64,000 nt of DNA from Cryptosporangium aurantiacum (lineage in GTDB: Bacteria > Actinomycetota > Actinomycetes > Mycobacteriales > Cryptosporangiaceae), in NCBI RefSeq assembly GCF_900143005.1, contig NZ_FRCS01000022.1, positions 37,001-101,000 of the forward strand. Direction: 5' to 3'. The notes below the pieces were generated by a model. That model was given only the letters and a program-made list of their open reading frames with translations. It was not told the DNA's origin and did not search any database. Every line of letters begins with the position of its first letter. Positions within the stretch are counted from its first letter, which is position 1. The translations under genes and the position numbers were made by a program. Of this stretch, positions 1-8,706 are shown piece by piece.

Positions 1-838
1 GGGCCTCGCGCTGCTCGCGGCCTGGGTCTACCTGCCGGTCGTCCTCACGCTGGCACTGAGCGTTCTGGACTGGCACCTGATCCGCGGCGAGGGAACGTTC
101 GTGGGTACCGACAACTTCCGGCGGCTGTTCGCGGATCCCGAGTTCCGCTCGGCGAGCCTCCGCACCGTCGCGTACGCCGTCGCGCTGTTGCCGTTCGCCA
201 CGGTCGCGCCGTTCGCGATGGCGGTGCTGCTCTGGAAGCACGACGGTCCGGCCGCCCGGGTCTACCGGGCGCTGCTGTTCCTGCCGGTCGTCCTGGCGCC
301 GGTCGCCACCGCGGTGTCCTGGCGGTTCCTGCTCGACCCGCTGCAGGGACTGGCCAACGCCGCGCTCGATGTCGTCGCGATACCGCCGGTCAACTGGCTC
401 GGCGAGGGCGGGTCGGCGTTCGGGGTGATCGTCGTGCTCACCGGGACGAAGATCTTCGCACTCAACACGTTGCTCTACCTCGCCGGTCTGGCCGGGATCG
501 ACCGGCGTCTGCTGGAGGCCGCCCGGGTGGACGGCGCGACCGAGTGGGACGTGACCCGCCGGCTCGTCGTGCCGCTGCTCGGGCGCACGACCGCCCTGGT
601 CACGTTCCTCTGCCTGGTGCTCGCCGGGCAGTGGGCCTTCGTGAACGTCGCGGTGCTCACCCAGGGCGGGCCGAGCGGTGCGACCGACAACGTGTACTAC
701 CACCTCTACGACTACGCGTTCGACTACTTCGACACCGGGCTGGCCGCCGCGGCCGCGGTGCTCCTCGTCGTGGTGTTCGTCCCGATCAGCCTGGCGTACC
801 AGCGCGCCGGGCGACGAACTCCGGGGGGCGCCGGATGA
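1..838 (+). CDS. Carbohydrate ABC transporter permease, MalF type (5' end missing)
   Basis: Membrane-spanning subunit of a sugar importer; it enters the window already in frame from base 2, so its start lies upstream. The visible part is a run of hydrophobic helices with the permease EAA loop (EAARVDGATEWDVTRRLVVP) that contacts the ATPase. Long aromatic-rich stretches near the C-terminus (YYHLYDYAFDYFDTG) fit the last periplasmic loop of MalF/UgpA-type subunits. Its stop overlaps the ATG of the next permease (ATGA), so the two are translationally coupled. The substrate cannot be read from sequence, and the binding protein must lie upstream of the window. Confidence 0.9.
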   Translation, partial: GLALLAAWVYLPVVLTLALSVLDWHLIRGEGTFVGTDNFRRLFADPEFRSASLRTVAYAVALLPFATVAPFAMAVLLWKHDGPAARVYRALLFLPVVLAPVATAVSWRFLLDPLQGLANAALDVVAIPPVNWLGEGGSAFGVIVVLTGTKIFALNTLLYLAGLAGIDRRLLEAARVDGATEWDVTRRLVVPLLGRTTALVTFLCLVLAGQWAFVNVAVLTQGGPSGATDNVYYHLYDYAFDYFDTGLAAAAAVLLVVVFVPISLAYQRAGRRTPGGAG

Positions 839-1649
839 CGCCGGGACGCGGAGGGTCGATCGGCACCCACCTCCTCGCGGTTGTGGTGGTGGCGTTCCTC
901 GCGTTCCCGGTGTTCTGGGCACTGGTCGCGTCGTTCAAGCCGCCGAACGAGCTCTACACGCTGGCGCCGGTGGCCGACCACCCGACGCTGGAGAACTATC
1001 GGATCGCGCTGACCGACCTGCCGCTGGCCCGGCTGCTGCTGAACACGGCCGTGATGGCGTTGGCCGTGACGGCGATCCAGGTCGCGGTCAGCGTGCTGGC
1101 CGCCTACGGGTTCACCGTGTTCCGGTTCCGCGGCCGTTCGGTGCTCTACCTCGCGGTGATCGCGACGATCCTGGTACCGCAGCAGGCGCTGATCATTCCG
1201 AACTACCTGCTGGCGGCCCGGCTGGGGTGGCTGAACAGCTACCTGGGCCTCGTCGTGCCGCTCAGCGCCGTGTGCGGCTTCGGGATCCTGTTGCTGCGCC
1301 AGCACGTCGAAGCGGTGCCGCCGAGCCTGCTGGAGGCGGCCCGTCTCGACGGCGCGTACCACCGGGAGATCCTTCTGAGCGTCGTGCTGCCGTCGGTGCG
1401 CCCCGCGATCAGCGCGTTGTCGGTGCTGGTGTTCATCAGCACCTGGAACGAGTACCTCTGGCCGCTGCTGATCGCGCCGTCGGCGGAGCAGAGCACGGTG
1501 CAAGTCGGGCTGGCACTGTTCCAGACCCAGGAGGGATCGGCGTACGGGCCGATGATGGCCGCGGCCACGCTGGCCACGCTGCCGGTCCTGCTCGTCTACC
1601 TGTTCAACCAGCGCCGGGTCACCGACGCGTTCCTCCAGGCGGGAATCCG

Positions 1650-1653
<4 letters not shown>
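835..1653 (+). CDS. Carbohydrate ABC transporter permease, MalG type
   Basis: Second membrane subunit of the sugar importer, 272 residues. It has an N-terminal helix after a short basic leader, then the binding-protein-dependent transport domain with the EAA motif EAARLDGAYHREILLSVVLP, and a C-terminal QRRVTDAFLQAGIR tail typical of MalG/UgpE-type subunits (family usually ends ...GLTAGAVKG). The ATG at 835 overlaps the previous stop and an ATGA overlap joins it to the ATPase, so the three genes form one operon. The EAA loop is intact. Family assignment is firm; the sugar is unknown. Confidence 0.93.
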
Positions 1654-2801
<1,148 letters not shown>

Positions 2802-2805
2802 GCCG

Positions 2806-3585
2806 TCACCGGACCGGGGCGCTGACCCCCAGGTGCCTGGCGACCGTCTCGACCACCGTCGGATCCGCCAGGATCCGGCGGTGCCGCAGGCCGTTGGTGA
2901 CGATCAACCGGGCGTCCGTCCACTGCCGCGCCAGCGCGATCGTCGAATCCACCGGGATCTCCCGGTCCTCGGTGTCGTGGCAGAGCAGGGTCGGCCCGTC
3001 CGGGCACGGACGCCGGTCGATGTCCAGGTCGGCGATCGGGACGCCGCTGAGCCGGTGCTGGACCCGGTCCAGGAAGTCCGCGCGCACCGGGCCCTCGAAG
3101 CCGAAGTAGCCGGCGATCTCGGCGAGGCGATCGGTGAGCGAGACCAGCGGTGAGATGAGCGCGATCCGGCCGACGGTCAGGCCGTGCCGTAGCGCGTGGA
3201 ACGTGGCCGTCGAACCGAACGAGTGCGTCACGACCGCCTCGAACGGCGCGTGGCCGGGCAGCGCTTCGAGCAGTACCTCGCCGTGCCGGACCGGGCTGTA
3301 CTCGGCGTCCGGCGAGCGTCCGTGGCCCGGCGCGTCCACCGCGACCGCGCGTCGTCCACTCGCGACGAGGACGCCGATCAAGCCGGCGAACTGGGTGCTC
3401 CGCCCCTCCCACCCGTGCACGAGCAGCACCGCGGGGCCCTCGTCGCCCCACGTCGACACGACGGCGCCGGACGGCAGCGTGTGCGGGACGGCCGCGGCAC
3501 CGGCGGGCTCCTCCCACGGTTCGGCGGGCATCCGGCGCGGCGCGAAAATCATCTGCGCGGCTGCTTCGGCGGTCATTTCCACCAC
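2806..3585 (-). CDS. Alpha/beta-hydrolase
   Basis: Predicted serine hydrolase of the alpha/beta fold, 259 residues. It shows the oxyanion segment VLLVHGWEG, the DAPGHGRS turn, and a nucleophile elbow THSFG (Thr in place of the first Gly of GxSxG). A C-terminal Asp (HDTEDREIPV) and His (GLRHRRIL) complete a plausible triad. The start chosen is GTG at 3585 because an AGGAG lies about six bases upstream; a longer open frame reaches 3717 but would cross the region upstream of the halogenase. It is divergent from the halogenase over about 200 bases, so it may belong to the biosynthetic cluster as a hydrolase, thioesterase-like or resistance enzyme. That link is inference. Confidence 0.82.
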   Translation of the reverse strand: MVEMTAEAAAQMIFAPRRMPAEPWEEPAGAAAVPHTLPSGAVVSTWGDEGPAVLLVHGWEGRSTQFAGLIGVLVASGRRAVAVDAPGHGRSPDAEYSPVRHGEVLLEALPGHAPFEAVVTHSFGSTATFHALRHGLTVGRIALISPLVSLTDRLAEIAGYFGFEGPVRADFLDRVQHRLSGVPIADLDIDRRPCPDGPTLLCHDTEDREIPVDSTIALARQWTDARLIVTNGLRHRRILADPTVVETVARHLGVSAPVR

Positions 3586-3789
3586 GGCAGGCTCCTGTTC
3601 GACTGGAATTCGACGGAATGCTTCGGCGGGATTCGAGACGGCTCGGGATCGAACCGTCCAGCACGCTAGTTCCGCCGCGCGCGGAGTGCTCCTATCGCCG
3701 TGAAGGTGATTGCTCATTGGCTCGGTCCGGCCCGGCGGACATGCTTGGCGCCGGAAAGCGGATCTTTCGCGGTCGCGAAGGGAAGTGCG
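3586..3789. promoter_or_regulatory. Divergent promoter region, hydrolase / halogenase
   Basis: About 200 bases separate the oppositely oriented hydrolase and halogenase starts, so both promoters must lie here. Base composition is less GC-extreme than the flanking genes. I see no clean palindrome and no convincing -35/-10 pair; an imperfect ATCGCC/GGTGAT dyad around 3693-3711 is too weak to call an operator. AAGGGAAG at 3778-3785 may serve as ribosome binding site for the halogenase. Confidence 0.45.
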
Positions 3790-5109
3790 ATGAACATCGT
3801 GGGGCAGGCGCCGGAATACGAGGCGATCGTGATCGGAGGCGGACCGGCGGGATCGTCGTGCGCTCTCCGACTCGCCCGAGCCGGAAAGCGGGTGTTAGTG
3901 CTCGAACGGCGCGCTTTTCCGCGCTTTCATATCGGCGAATCCATGCTTCCGTACACCGCCGGAATTCTCGATCAGCTCGGACTGCTGGAGCTATTCCCGC
4001 CGGACGACTACCCGACGAAGTGGGGCGCCGAGTTCTGCGGGGCCGACGGCGCGTTCCGGCGGGTCGACTTCACCTCCCAGGGCGGCGGGCGCCGGGAAGC
4101 GGCGTTCCAGTGCGAACGAGCCGCGTTCGACGACGTCCTGCTGCGCGAAGCCGGCAAGGCGGGCGCCGTCATCCAGGAAGAGGCCAGGGTCACCGGCGTG
4201 CTGACCGAGGGCGACCGCATCGTCGGCGTCGAGTACGAGCGGAACGGCGTGACCCAGCAGGTGCGCGCCCGGTTCGTCGTCGACACCAGCGGGCGCGCCG
4301 GGATCATCTCCCATCAGCACTTCGGACACCGCAGGCCGAACACGCGCCTGCAACTGGTCGCGTACTACAAGCACTACACCGGGGTGGACGAGGCGACGAA
4401 CCCCGGCGTCGAGGGGGACATCCAGGTCGGCAACCACGCCGACGGCTGGCTGTGGGCGATCCCGATCCGCAAGGACGTGCTGAGCGTCGGCGCGGTGACC
4501 CCGGCTGCGACGCTGCGCGGACGCACCCCCGAGGACGTCTTCACCGAGCACGTCTCCCGTGTCGACCGGATCAACGTGCGGCTGGCGGGCGCCACCGCGT
4601 CCGCACCGGTTCGCGGCGAGTCCGACTACTGCTACTACACGAACACCGTCGTCGGGAACGGCTGGTTCCTGGCCGGCGACGCCGGGTGCTTCATCGACCC
4701 GGTGTTCTCGGCCGGTGTCTACCTCGGCGTGGTCAGCGGCACCCGGGCCGGTGAGGCGGTCACCCGGATCCTGGACGGGGCCGACGAGCAGGAGACCGCG
4801 ACCGCCTACGAGAACTTCTACAAGACCGGGTACGACTGCTACACCCGCCTCATCTACGCGTTCTACGAGTCGAACTTCAACTTCATCGCCTACGTCCGGA
4901 ACCTCGCACAGCAGTCGGTGAACATCGAGGGACGGTGGATCGCCCGGCTGCTCAGCGGAGACTTCTGGAGCGAGCTCAACCCGGTCGGCGCCCACCTGCG
5001 GTCGGTCCGGTCCTACGACACCTTCGACGACTTCCCGGTGGCCTACGGCTGTCCCGTCTACCCCGAGCAGGACGCCCGGGAGAAGCACGAGCTGCTGGCC
5101 AATGCTTGA
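3790..5109 (+). CDS. FADH2-dependent halogenase (tryptophan-halogenase family)
   Basis: Predicted flavin-dependent halogenase, 439 residues, that would make hypohalous acid and chlorinate or brominate an electron-rich aromatic or carrier-bound substrate. It has an FAD Rossmann motif GGGPAGSS (17-24), HIGES at 47-51 typical of the CndH/PltA-like branch, a candidate catalytic Lys77 in YPTKWGAEF (compare Lys76 of CndH), the halogenase signature GWLWAIP, and GDAGCFIDPVFSAGV for FAD contact. A separate flavin reductase is needed and none is seen nearby. It starts the cluster operon; its stop overlaps the ligase ATG by 8 bases. Leu36 is encoded by TTA (3895-3897), rare in such genomes and a possible bldA-type control point. 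An FAD-dependent oxygenase without halogenation is the main alternative. Confidence 0.82.
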   Translation: MNIVGQAPEYEAIVIGGGPAGSSCALRLARAGKRVLVLERRAFPRFHIGESMLPYTAGILDQLGLLELFPPDDYPTKWGAEFCGADGAFRRVDFTSQGGGRREAAFQCERAAFDDVLLREAGKAGAVIQEEARVTGVLTEGDRIVGVEYERNGVTQQVRARFVVDTSGRAGIISHQHFGHRRPNTRLQLVAYYKHYTGVDEATNPGVEGDIQVGNHADGWLWAIPIRKDVLSVGAVTPAATLRGRTPEDVFTEHVSRVDRINVRLAGATASAPVRGESDYCYYTNTVVGNGWFLAGDAGCFIDPVFSAGVYLGVVSGTRAGEAVTRILDGADEQETATAYENFYKTGYDCYTRLIYAFYESNFNFIAYVRNLAQQSVNIEGRWIARLLSGDFWSELNPVGAHLRSVRSYDTFDDFPVAYGCPVYPEQDAREKHELLANA

Positions 5110-6442
5110 GACAACGGTGCCGCAGGTGTCCGAGCCGGACGTCCGAACGCGGCTGGACTACCTCGTCGCGGCGTTCACCACCCAGGTCGGCAGAGACCTC
5201 GAGCACTGGCCTGCCGAGACGCTGGCCGAGTACACGGCGGCGGCGTTGGAGCTGTCCGTCCGGCACGCGAACCGCTCGGCGTTCTACGCCGAGCGGTTGG
5301 GCGACCGGACGGTCCCCACGTCGATCGCGGAGTTCCAGCGTCTCCCGTTCACGTACCCGGCCGAGATCAAGGGCCGCTTGCGGGACCTGCTGGCCTGTTC
5401 CTGGGACGAACTGGCGCAGGTCAACCTCAGCTCCGGCACCACCGCCGGGCCGACCACGTACGTCGGCTACACCGCCGCGGACCTGCGCGGTGACGGCGCT
5501 CGATATGCGCCGGCCGGGCTGTTCGCGTTCGACCCCAGCGACCTGGTGGCGGTGGCGCTGCCCTACGACATGGCCACCGTCGGCCTGAGCATCCACCGGG
5601 ACGTGCAACGCCAGGGCGCCGTGGTCCTGCCGGCTGGCAAGGGCGGCAGCTACGGCCCACCGGAGCGGCTCGTGCAGGCGATCGCGGAACTCGGCGTCAC
5701 CACGCTGTTCAGCACGCCCAGCTTCGCCTGGTACCTCGCGGAGCTGTTCGAGCAGGTGTTCCCGGGCGCGGGCAAGCCGATCGCACACCTGCGCCTCGGC
5801 GGAGAGGGCGCAGCCCCGACCATGCTTACCCGGCTGGGCCTACGCTGGGGTGCGACCGTCCGCCAGTGGTACGGCAGCACGGAGATCGGCGTCATCGCCT
5901 ACTCGTGCGAGCAGGGCACCTACCACGTCGCCGCCGCGAACTGCTTCCTGGAGATCGTCGACGCGGACGGCGGGCCCGTGCCGGACGGGACGATCGGCGC
6001 CGTCGTGACCACCACGCTCGGACGCGGCGGCACCCCGCTGATCCGGTACCACTCCGGTGATCGGGCCGTGCTGCTCGCCGAGCCCTGCGGCTGCGGGCGC
6101 ACGCTGCCCGCGCTGCGGATGTTCGGCCGGGCGACCGACCAGCTGCCCGGCCGGGACGGCGGCGTCTCGCCGTACGTCGTCGAGGAGACGCTGCTGCGCG
6201 CGGTCGCCGACGCGGAACCGTGGTACCACGTCGAGCTGACCGACACCGGGACCACGCTGGTCGCCGAGTGGCCCGCCGCGGCGCCCGCGACCGAGCAGGC
6301 AGCGGCGACGAGCGCGATCGTCCAGCAGGTCGCCGTCGCCGGTCTGGACCTCGACGGCGTCCGGTGGGCCGAGCCGGGGACGCTCGACCGGCCGCGGACG
6401 AAGATGCGCCGGGTCCGCGACGAACGGACCGGTCCGCGATGA
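5102..6442 (+). CDS. PaaK-type aryl-CoA/aryl-ACP ligase
   Basis: AMP-forming ligase of the phenylacetate-CoA ligase (PaaK)/coenzyme F390 synthetase family, 446 residues, close to the usual 430-450. The P-loop-like motif is SSGTTAGPTTYVG (from residue 110), with YGSTEIGVIAYSC as the adenylate-binding YxSTE equivalent, and CGCGRTLPALRMFGR near the C-terminal hinge. Members activate aromatic carboxylic acids as adenylates and pass them to CoA or a carrier. In this context the likely substrate is a cinnamate- or beta-aryl-amino-acid-type product of the MIO enzyme encoded at 16457, an inference from gene content. It overlaps the halogenase by 8 bases and the LLM gene by 4 (ATGA). Confidence 0.88.
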   Translation: MLETTVPQVSEPDVRTRLDYLVAAFTTQVGRDLEHWPAETLAEYTAAALELSVRHANRSAFYAERLGDRTVPTSIAEFQRLPFTYPAEIKGRLRDLLACSWDELAQVNLSSGTTAGPTTYVGYTAADLRGDGARYAPAGLFAFDPSDLVAVALPYDMATVGLSIHRDVQRQGAVVLPAGKGGSYGPPERLVQAIAELGVTTLFSTPSFAWYLAELFEQVFPGAGKPIAHLRLGGEGAAPTMLTRLGLRWGATVRQWYGSTEIGVIAYSCEQGTYHVAAANCFLEIVDADGGPVPDGTIGAVVTTTLGRGGTPLIRYHSGDRAVLLAEPCGCGRTLPALRMFGRATDQLPGRDGGVSPYVVEETLLRAVADAEPWYHVELTDTGTTLVAEWPAAAPATEQAAATSAIVQQVAVAGLDLDGVRWAEPGTLDRPRTKMRRVRDERTGPR

Positions 6443-7446
6443 GCGTCCGGATCGGAGCGAAGCTGGCGAACTTCGGCCCGGACGCGACCGCGCTCGCCGA
6501 GGCCGCGGTCGGGCTGGAAGCCGCCGGGGTCGACTCGCTGTGGCTGTCCGACCGGATCGTCACCGTGGATCCGCTCGCGTCGACGTACCCGTTCACCGCC
6601 GACGGACGCGTGCCCTGGACCGACCGGACGCCGTTCGTCGACGTGCTGATCGGCATGGCCGTCGCGGCGGCACACACCCGGCGGGTGGAGATCGGGACCG
6701 GCGTGCTGGTCGCGCCGCTCCGCCACCCGGTGATCCTGGCGAAGCAACTGGCCAGCATCGACGTGCTGTCCGGCGGGCGGGTCGTGGCCGGTATCGGCTC
6801 CGGGTGGATGGCCGAGGAGTTCGACCTGCTCGGGGTCGCGTACGCGGAGCGCGCGAGCCGCACCGACGAGGCCGTCGACGTGCTGCGGGCCTGCTGGAGC
6901 GGTGACGTGCCGCCGCTCGACGGGCCGCACCATCGCCTCCCGGAGGGCGTGTCCTGCTATCCGGCGCCGGCGCGCCGGATCCCGCTGCTGGCCGGCGGGA
7001 TGAGCCCGGCGGCCTTGCGCCGCGCCGGCCGGTTGGACGGCTGGTTCGGCTACGTGATCGTCGACGACCTGGACGTCTCGGTGGTCGAGGCGGCACTGCG
7101 GACGGTCCGGTCCGCGGACGGCACGGGCGGGGGCGGCGCGGACGGGGACGGCGCGGACGGGGGCGGCACGGGCGGGGGCGGCACGGGCGGGGACCGCCGC
7201 GACGTCCTCCGCGTCGTCGGCTCGCCCGCGGCGACGGCGGACGCGCTCCCGGCGCTCGTCCGGGCCGGGGTGACCGAAGTCGTCACCGACCTGGACTGGC
7301 GGCGCCCGGAGCAGGCCGCGGCCGACGTCGCGATGCTGCGCGCGGCGGCCGACGCCGCCATGGCCGGGCGCCCGACCCCAGCGCCGGCCGGGCAGCAACC
7401 GACCCCAGCGCCGGCCGGGCTACCGACCTCGGCGGTGGCTCGATGA
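6439..7446 (+). CDS. LLM-class F420-dependent oxidoreductase
   Basis: Luciferase-like (TIM barrel) oxidoreductase, 335 residues. It has the family start VRIGAKLANFGPDA, SLWLSDRIV, the EIGTGVLVAPLRHPV strand and DVLSGGRVVAGIGSGW, which in F420-dependent members shape the deazaflavin pocket. Such enzymes carry out hydride transfers in actinobacterial secondary metabolism. Two oddities: a Gly/Asp/Ala insertion of about 26 residues encoded by GC-rich repeats at 7114-7193 before the last helix, and a C-terminal tail made of a 21-base direct repeat (7372-7392 and 7399-7419, PTPAPAG). Both are in frame and probably disordered. ATGA overlaps join it to its neighbours. Confidence 0.88.
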   Translation: MSVRIGAKLANFGPDATALAEAAVGLEAAGVDSLWLSDRIVTVDPLASTYPFTADGRVPWTDRTPFVDVLIGMAVAAAHTRRVEIGTGVLVAPLRHPVILAKQLASIDVLSGGRVVAGIGSGWMAEEFDLLGVAYAERASRTDEAVDVLRACWSGDVPPLDGPHHRLPEGVSCYPAPARRIPLLAGGMSPAALRRAGRLDGWFGYVIVDDLDVSVVEAALRTVRSADGTGGGGADGDGADGGGTGGGGTGGDRRDVLRVVGSPAATADALPALVRAGVTEVVTDLDWRRPEQAAADVAMLRAAADAAMAGRPTPAPAGQQPTPAPAGLPTSAVAR

Positions 7447-8192
7447 CCGACTTCAAGGGACTGACCGCCGTCGTCACCGGCGGCGGGACCGGCATCGGCC
7501 GGGCAACCGCACTGCTGCTCGCCGAGCAGGGAGCGAACGTCCTGGTCGCCGGCCGTCGCAAGGAGCCGCTGGCCGCGCTGGCCGACCTGCGCATCGGCAT
7601 TCACACCGAGGTCGCCGACGTCACCGACGGCCGCGCCGCCGAGCGGGTCGTGGCGGCCGCGCTCGACCGATGGGACCGGATCGACGTGCTGGTCAACAAC
7701 GCCGGCGCGTTCGTCTCGGCGCCGCTGGCGAGCGTGACCGGAGCCCAGATCGACCAGCTGTTCCGCGCGAACGTCCTCGGGCCGACGCTGATGGCACGGG
7801 CCGCGCTGCCCGCGCTGGTCGTGCGGGGAGGCGCGATCGTCAACGTCAGCAGCACGTACGCGCAGAAAGCCGCGCCGAGGGCAGGCCACTACGCGGCGGC
7901 CAAGGCTGCGCTGGAGAGCCTGACCCGCAGCTGGGCGCTGGAACTGGCCCCGCAACGGATCCGGGTGAACGCGGTGGCTCCCGGACCGACCGAAACCGGT
8001 CTGCTGGCCGCGTCCGGCGTGCCCGCCGAGATGATCGAGACGATCAAGCAGCGGGAGATCGCGTCGATCCCGCTGGGCCGCCGCGGCGAGCCGGCGGACG
8101 TCGCGCACTGGATCGCCGCGCTCTGCGCTCCGGCTGCCGGATGGATGACCGGTCAGGTCGTCGGGGTCGACGGTGGTCTGAGTGTCCGCTGA
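7443..8192 (+). CDS. Short-chain dehydrogenase/reductase (FabG-like), copy 1
   Basis: NAD(P)-dependent SDR, 249 residues, full length. Cofactor motif TGGGTGIG near the N-terminus, NNAG motif (VNNAGAFV), catalytic Ser in NVSSTY and catalytic pair in HYAAAK (YxxxK). In the cluster it most likely reduces a 3-oxoacyl-carrier intermediate or oxidises/reduces a hydroxyl on the product. It is clearly related to the second SDR at 13244: both share the strand ...RIRVNAVAPGPTETG... and GQVV.VDGGLS. It is joined to the LLM gene by ATGA and overlaps the next start by 11 bases. Confidence 0.92.
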   Translation: MTDFKGLTAVVTGGGTGIGRATALLLAEQGANVLVAGRRKEPLAALADLRIGIHTEVADVTDGRAAERVVAAALDRWDRIDVLVNNAGAFVSAPLASVTGAQIDQLFRANVLGPTLMARAALPALVVRGGAIVNVSSTYAQKAAPRAGHYAAAKAALESLTRSWALELAPQRIRVNAVAPGPTETGLLAASGVPAEMIETIKQREIASIPLGRRGEPADVAHWIAALCAPAAGWMTGQVVGVDGGLSVR

Positions 8193-8706
8193 GGCCACCG
8201 GCCGGGCGTTCGGTGCCGCAACCGCCGACGGCGGTTCGCCCGCCCGGCGGCCGGGTGGTGTCGAGCGCCTGCTCGACCGTGCCGAGATCGCGGACCGGAT
8301 CGCCGACCTGGCGCTCGGTCTCGACCTGCTCGACGTCGTCCGGTACCGGCGGTGCTTCGCCGACGTCGTCCGGGTGCGCAACCCGCACTTCCGCGGCGGC
8401 GCGGAGTTTCGCGACGTCGCAGGCGACGAGTGGGCGGAGTCGGTGTGCGCGACGCAGGCCCGGTTCACCACGCGCGTCCACGTGCTGACCAACCCGTCGG
8501 TGGCGTTCGTCGGGACGGAGGCCGACGTCGTCCTCACCCAGCAGGCGACGTTCGGCGTCGGCGAGGCGTTCTACCGGGTGGCGGGTCCGCTGCGCCTGGG
8601 CCTGGCGCGGTTGCCGGCCTGGCGGATCACCCGGCTGGATTTTGAGGTCCGGGTCGTGGAGGGAGACCGGGCGCTGTTCGAGCGGGCGTGGGGGGCCGAC
8701 CGGTGA
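8182..8706 (+). CDS. SnoaL-like / NTF2-fold protein
   Basis: 174-residue protein resembling the SnoaL_4/nuclear transport factor 2 fold: an N-terminal helix (LLDRAEIADRIADLALGLDL), RYRRCFADVVRV, then curved-sheet strands TRVHVLTNPSVAFVG, ADVVLTQQATFGV and WRITRLDFEVRVVEGD. The family includes cyclases, hydratases, isomerases and 4-hydroxyphenyl-modifying enzymes in polyketide pathways; the fold alone does not define the reaction. About 30 low-complexity residues precede the fold. The start is GTG at 8182, inside the end of the SDR gene; the stop overlaps the next GTG (GTGA). A dehydratase or isomerase role would fit the missing dehydratase of the pathway, but this is inference. Confidence 0.75.
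   Translation: MSAEATGRAFGAATADGGSPARRPGGVERLLDRAEIADRIADLALGLDLLDVVRYRRCFADVVRVRNPHFRGGAEFRDVAGDEWAESVCATQARFTTRVHVLTNPSVAFVGTEADVVLTQQATFGVGEAFYRVAGPLRLGLARLPAWRITRLDFEVRVVEGDRALFERAWGADR

Noticed and set aside
3618..4754. Overlapping open frame across the halogenase start
   Set aside because: It is an Arg-rich shadow frame; the halogenase frame carries the FAD and halogenase motifs.
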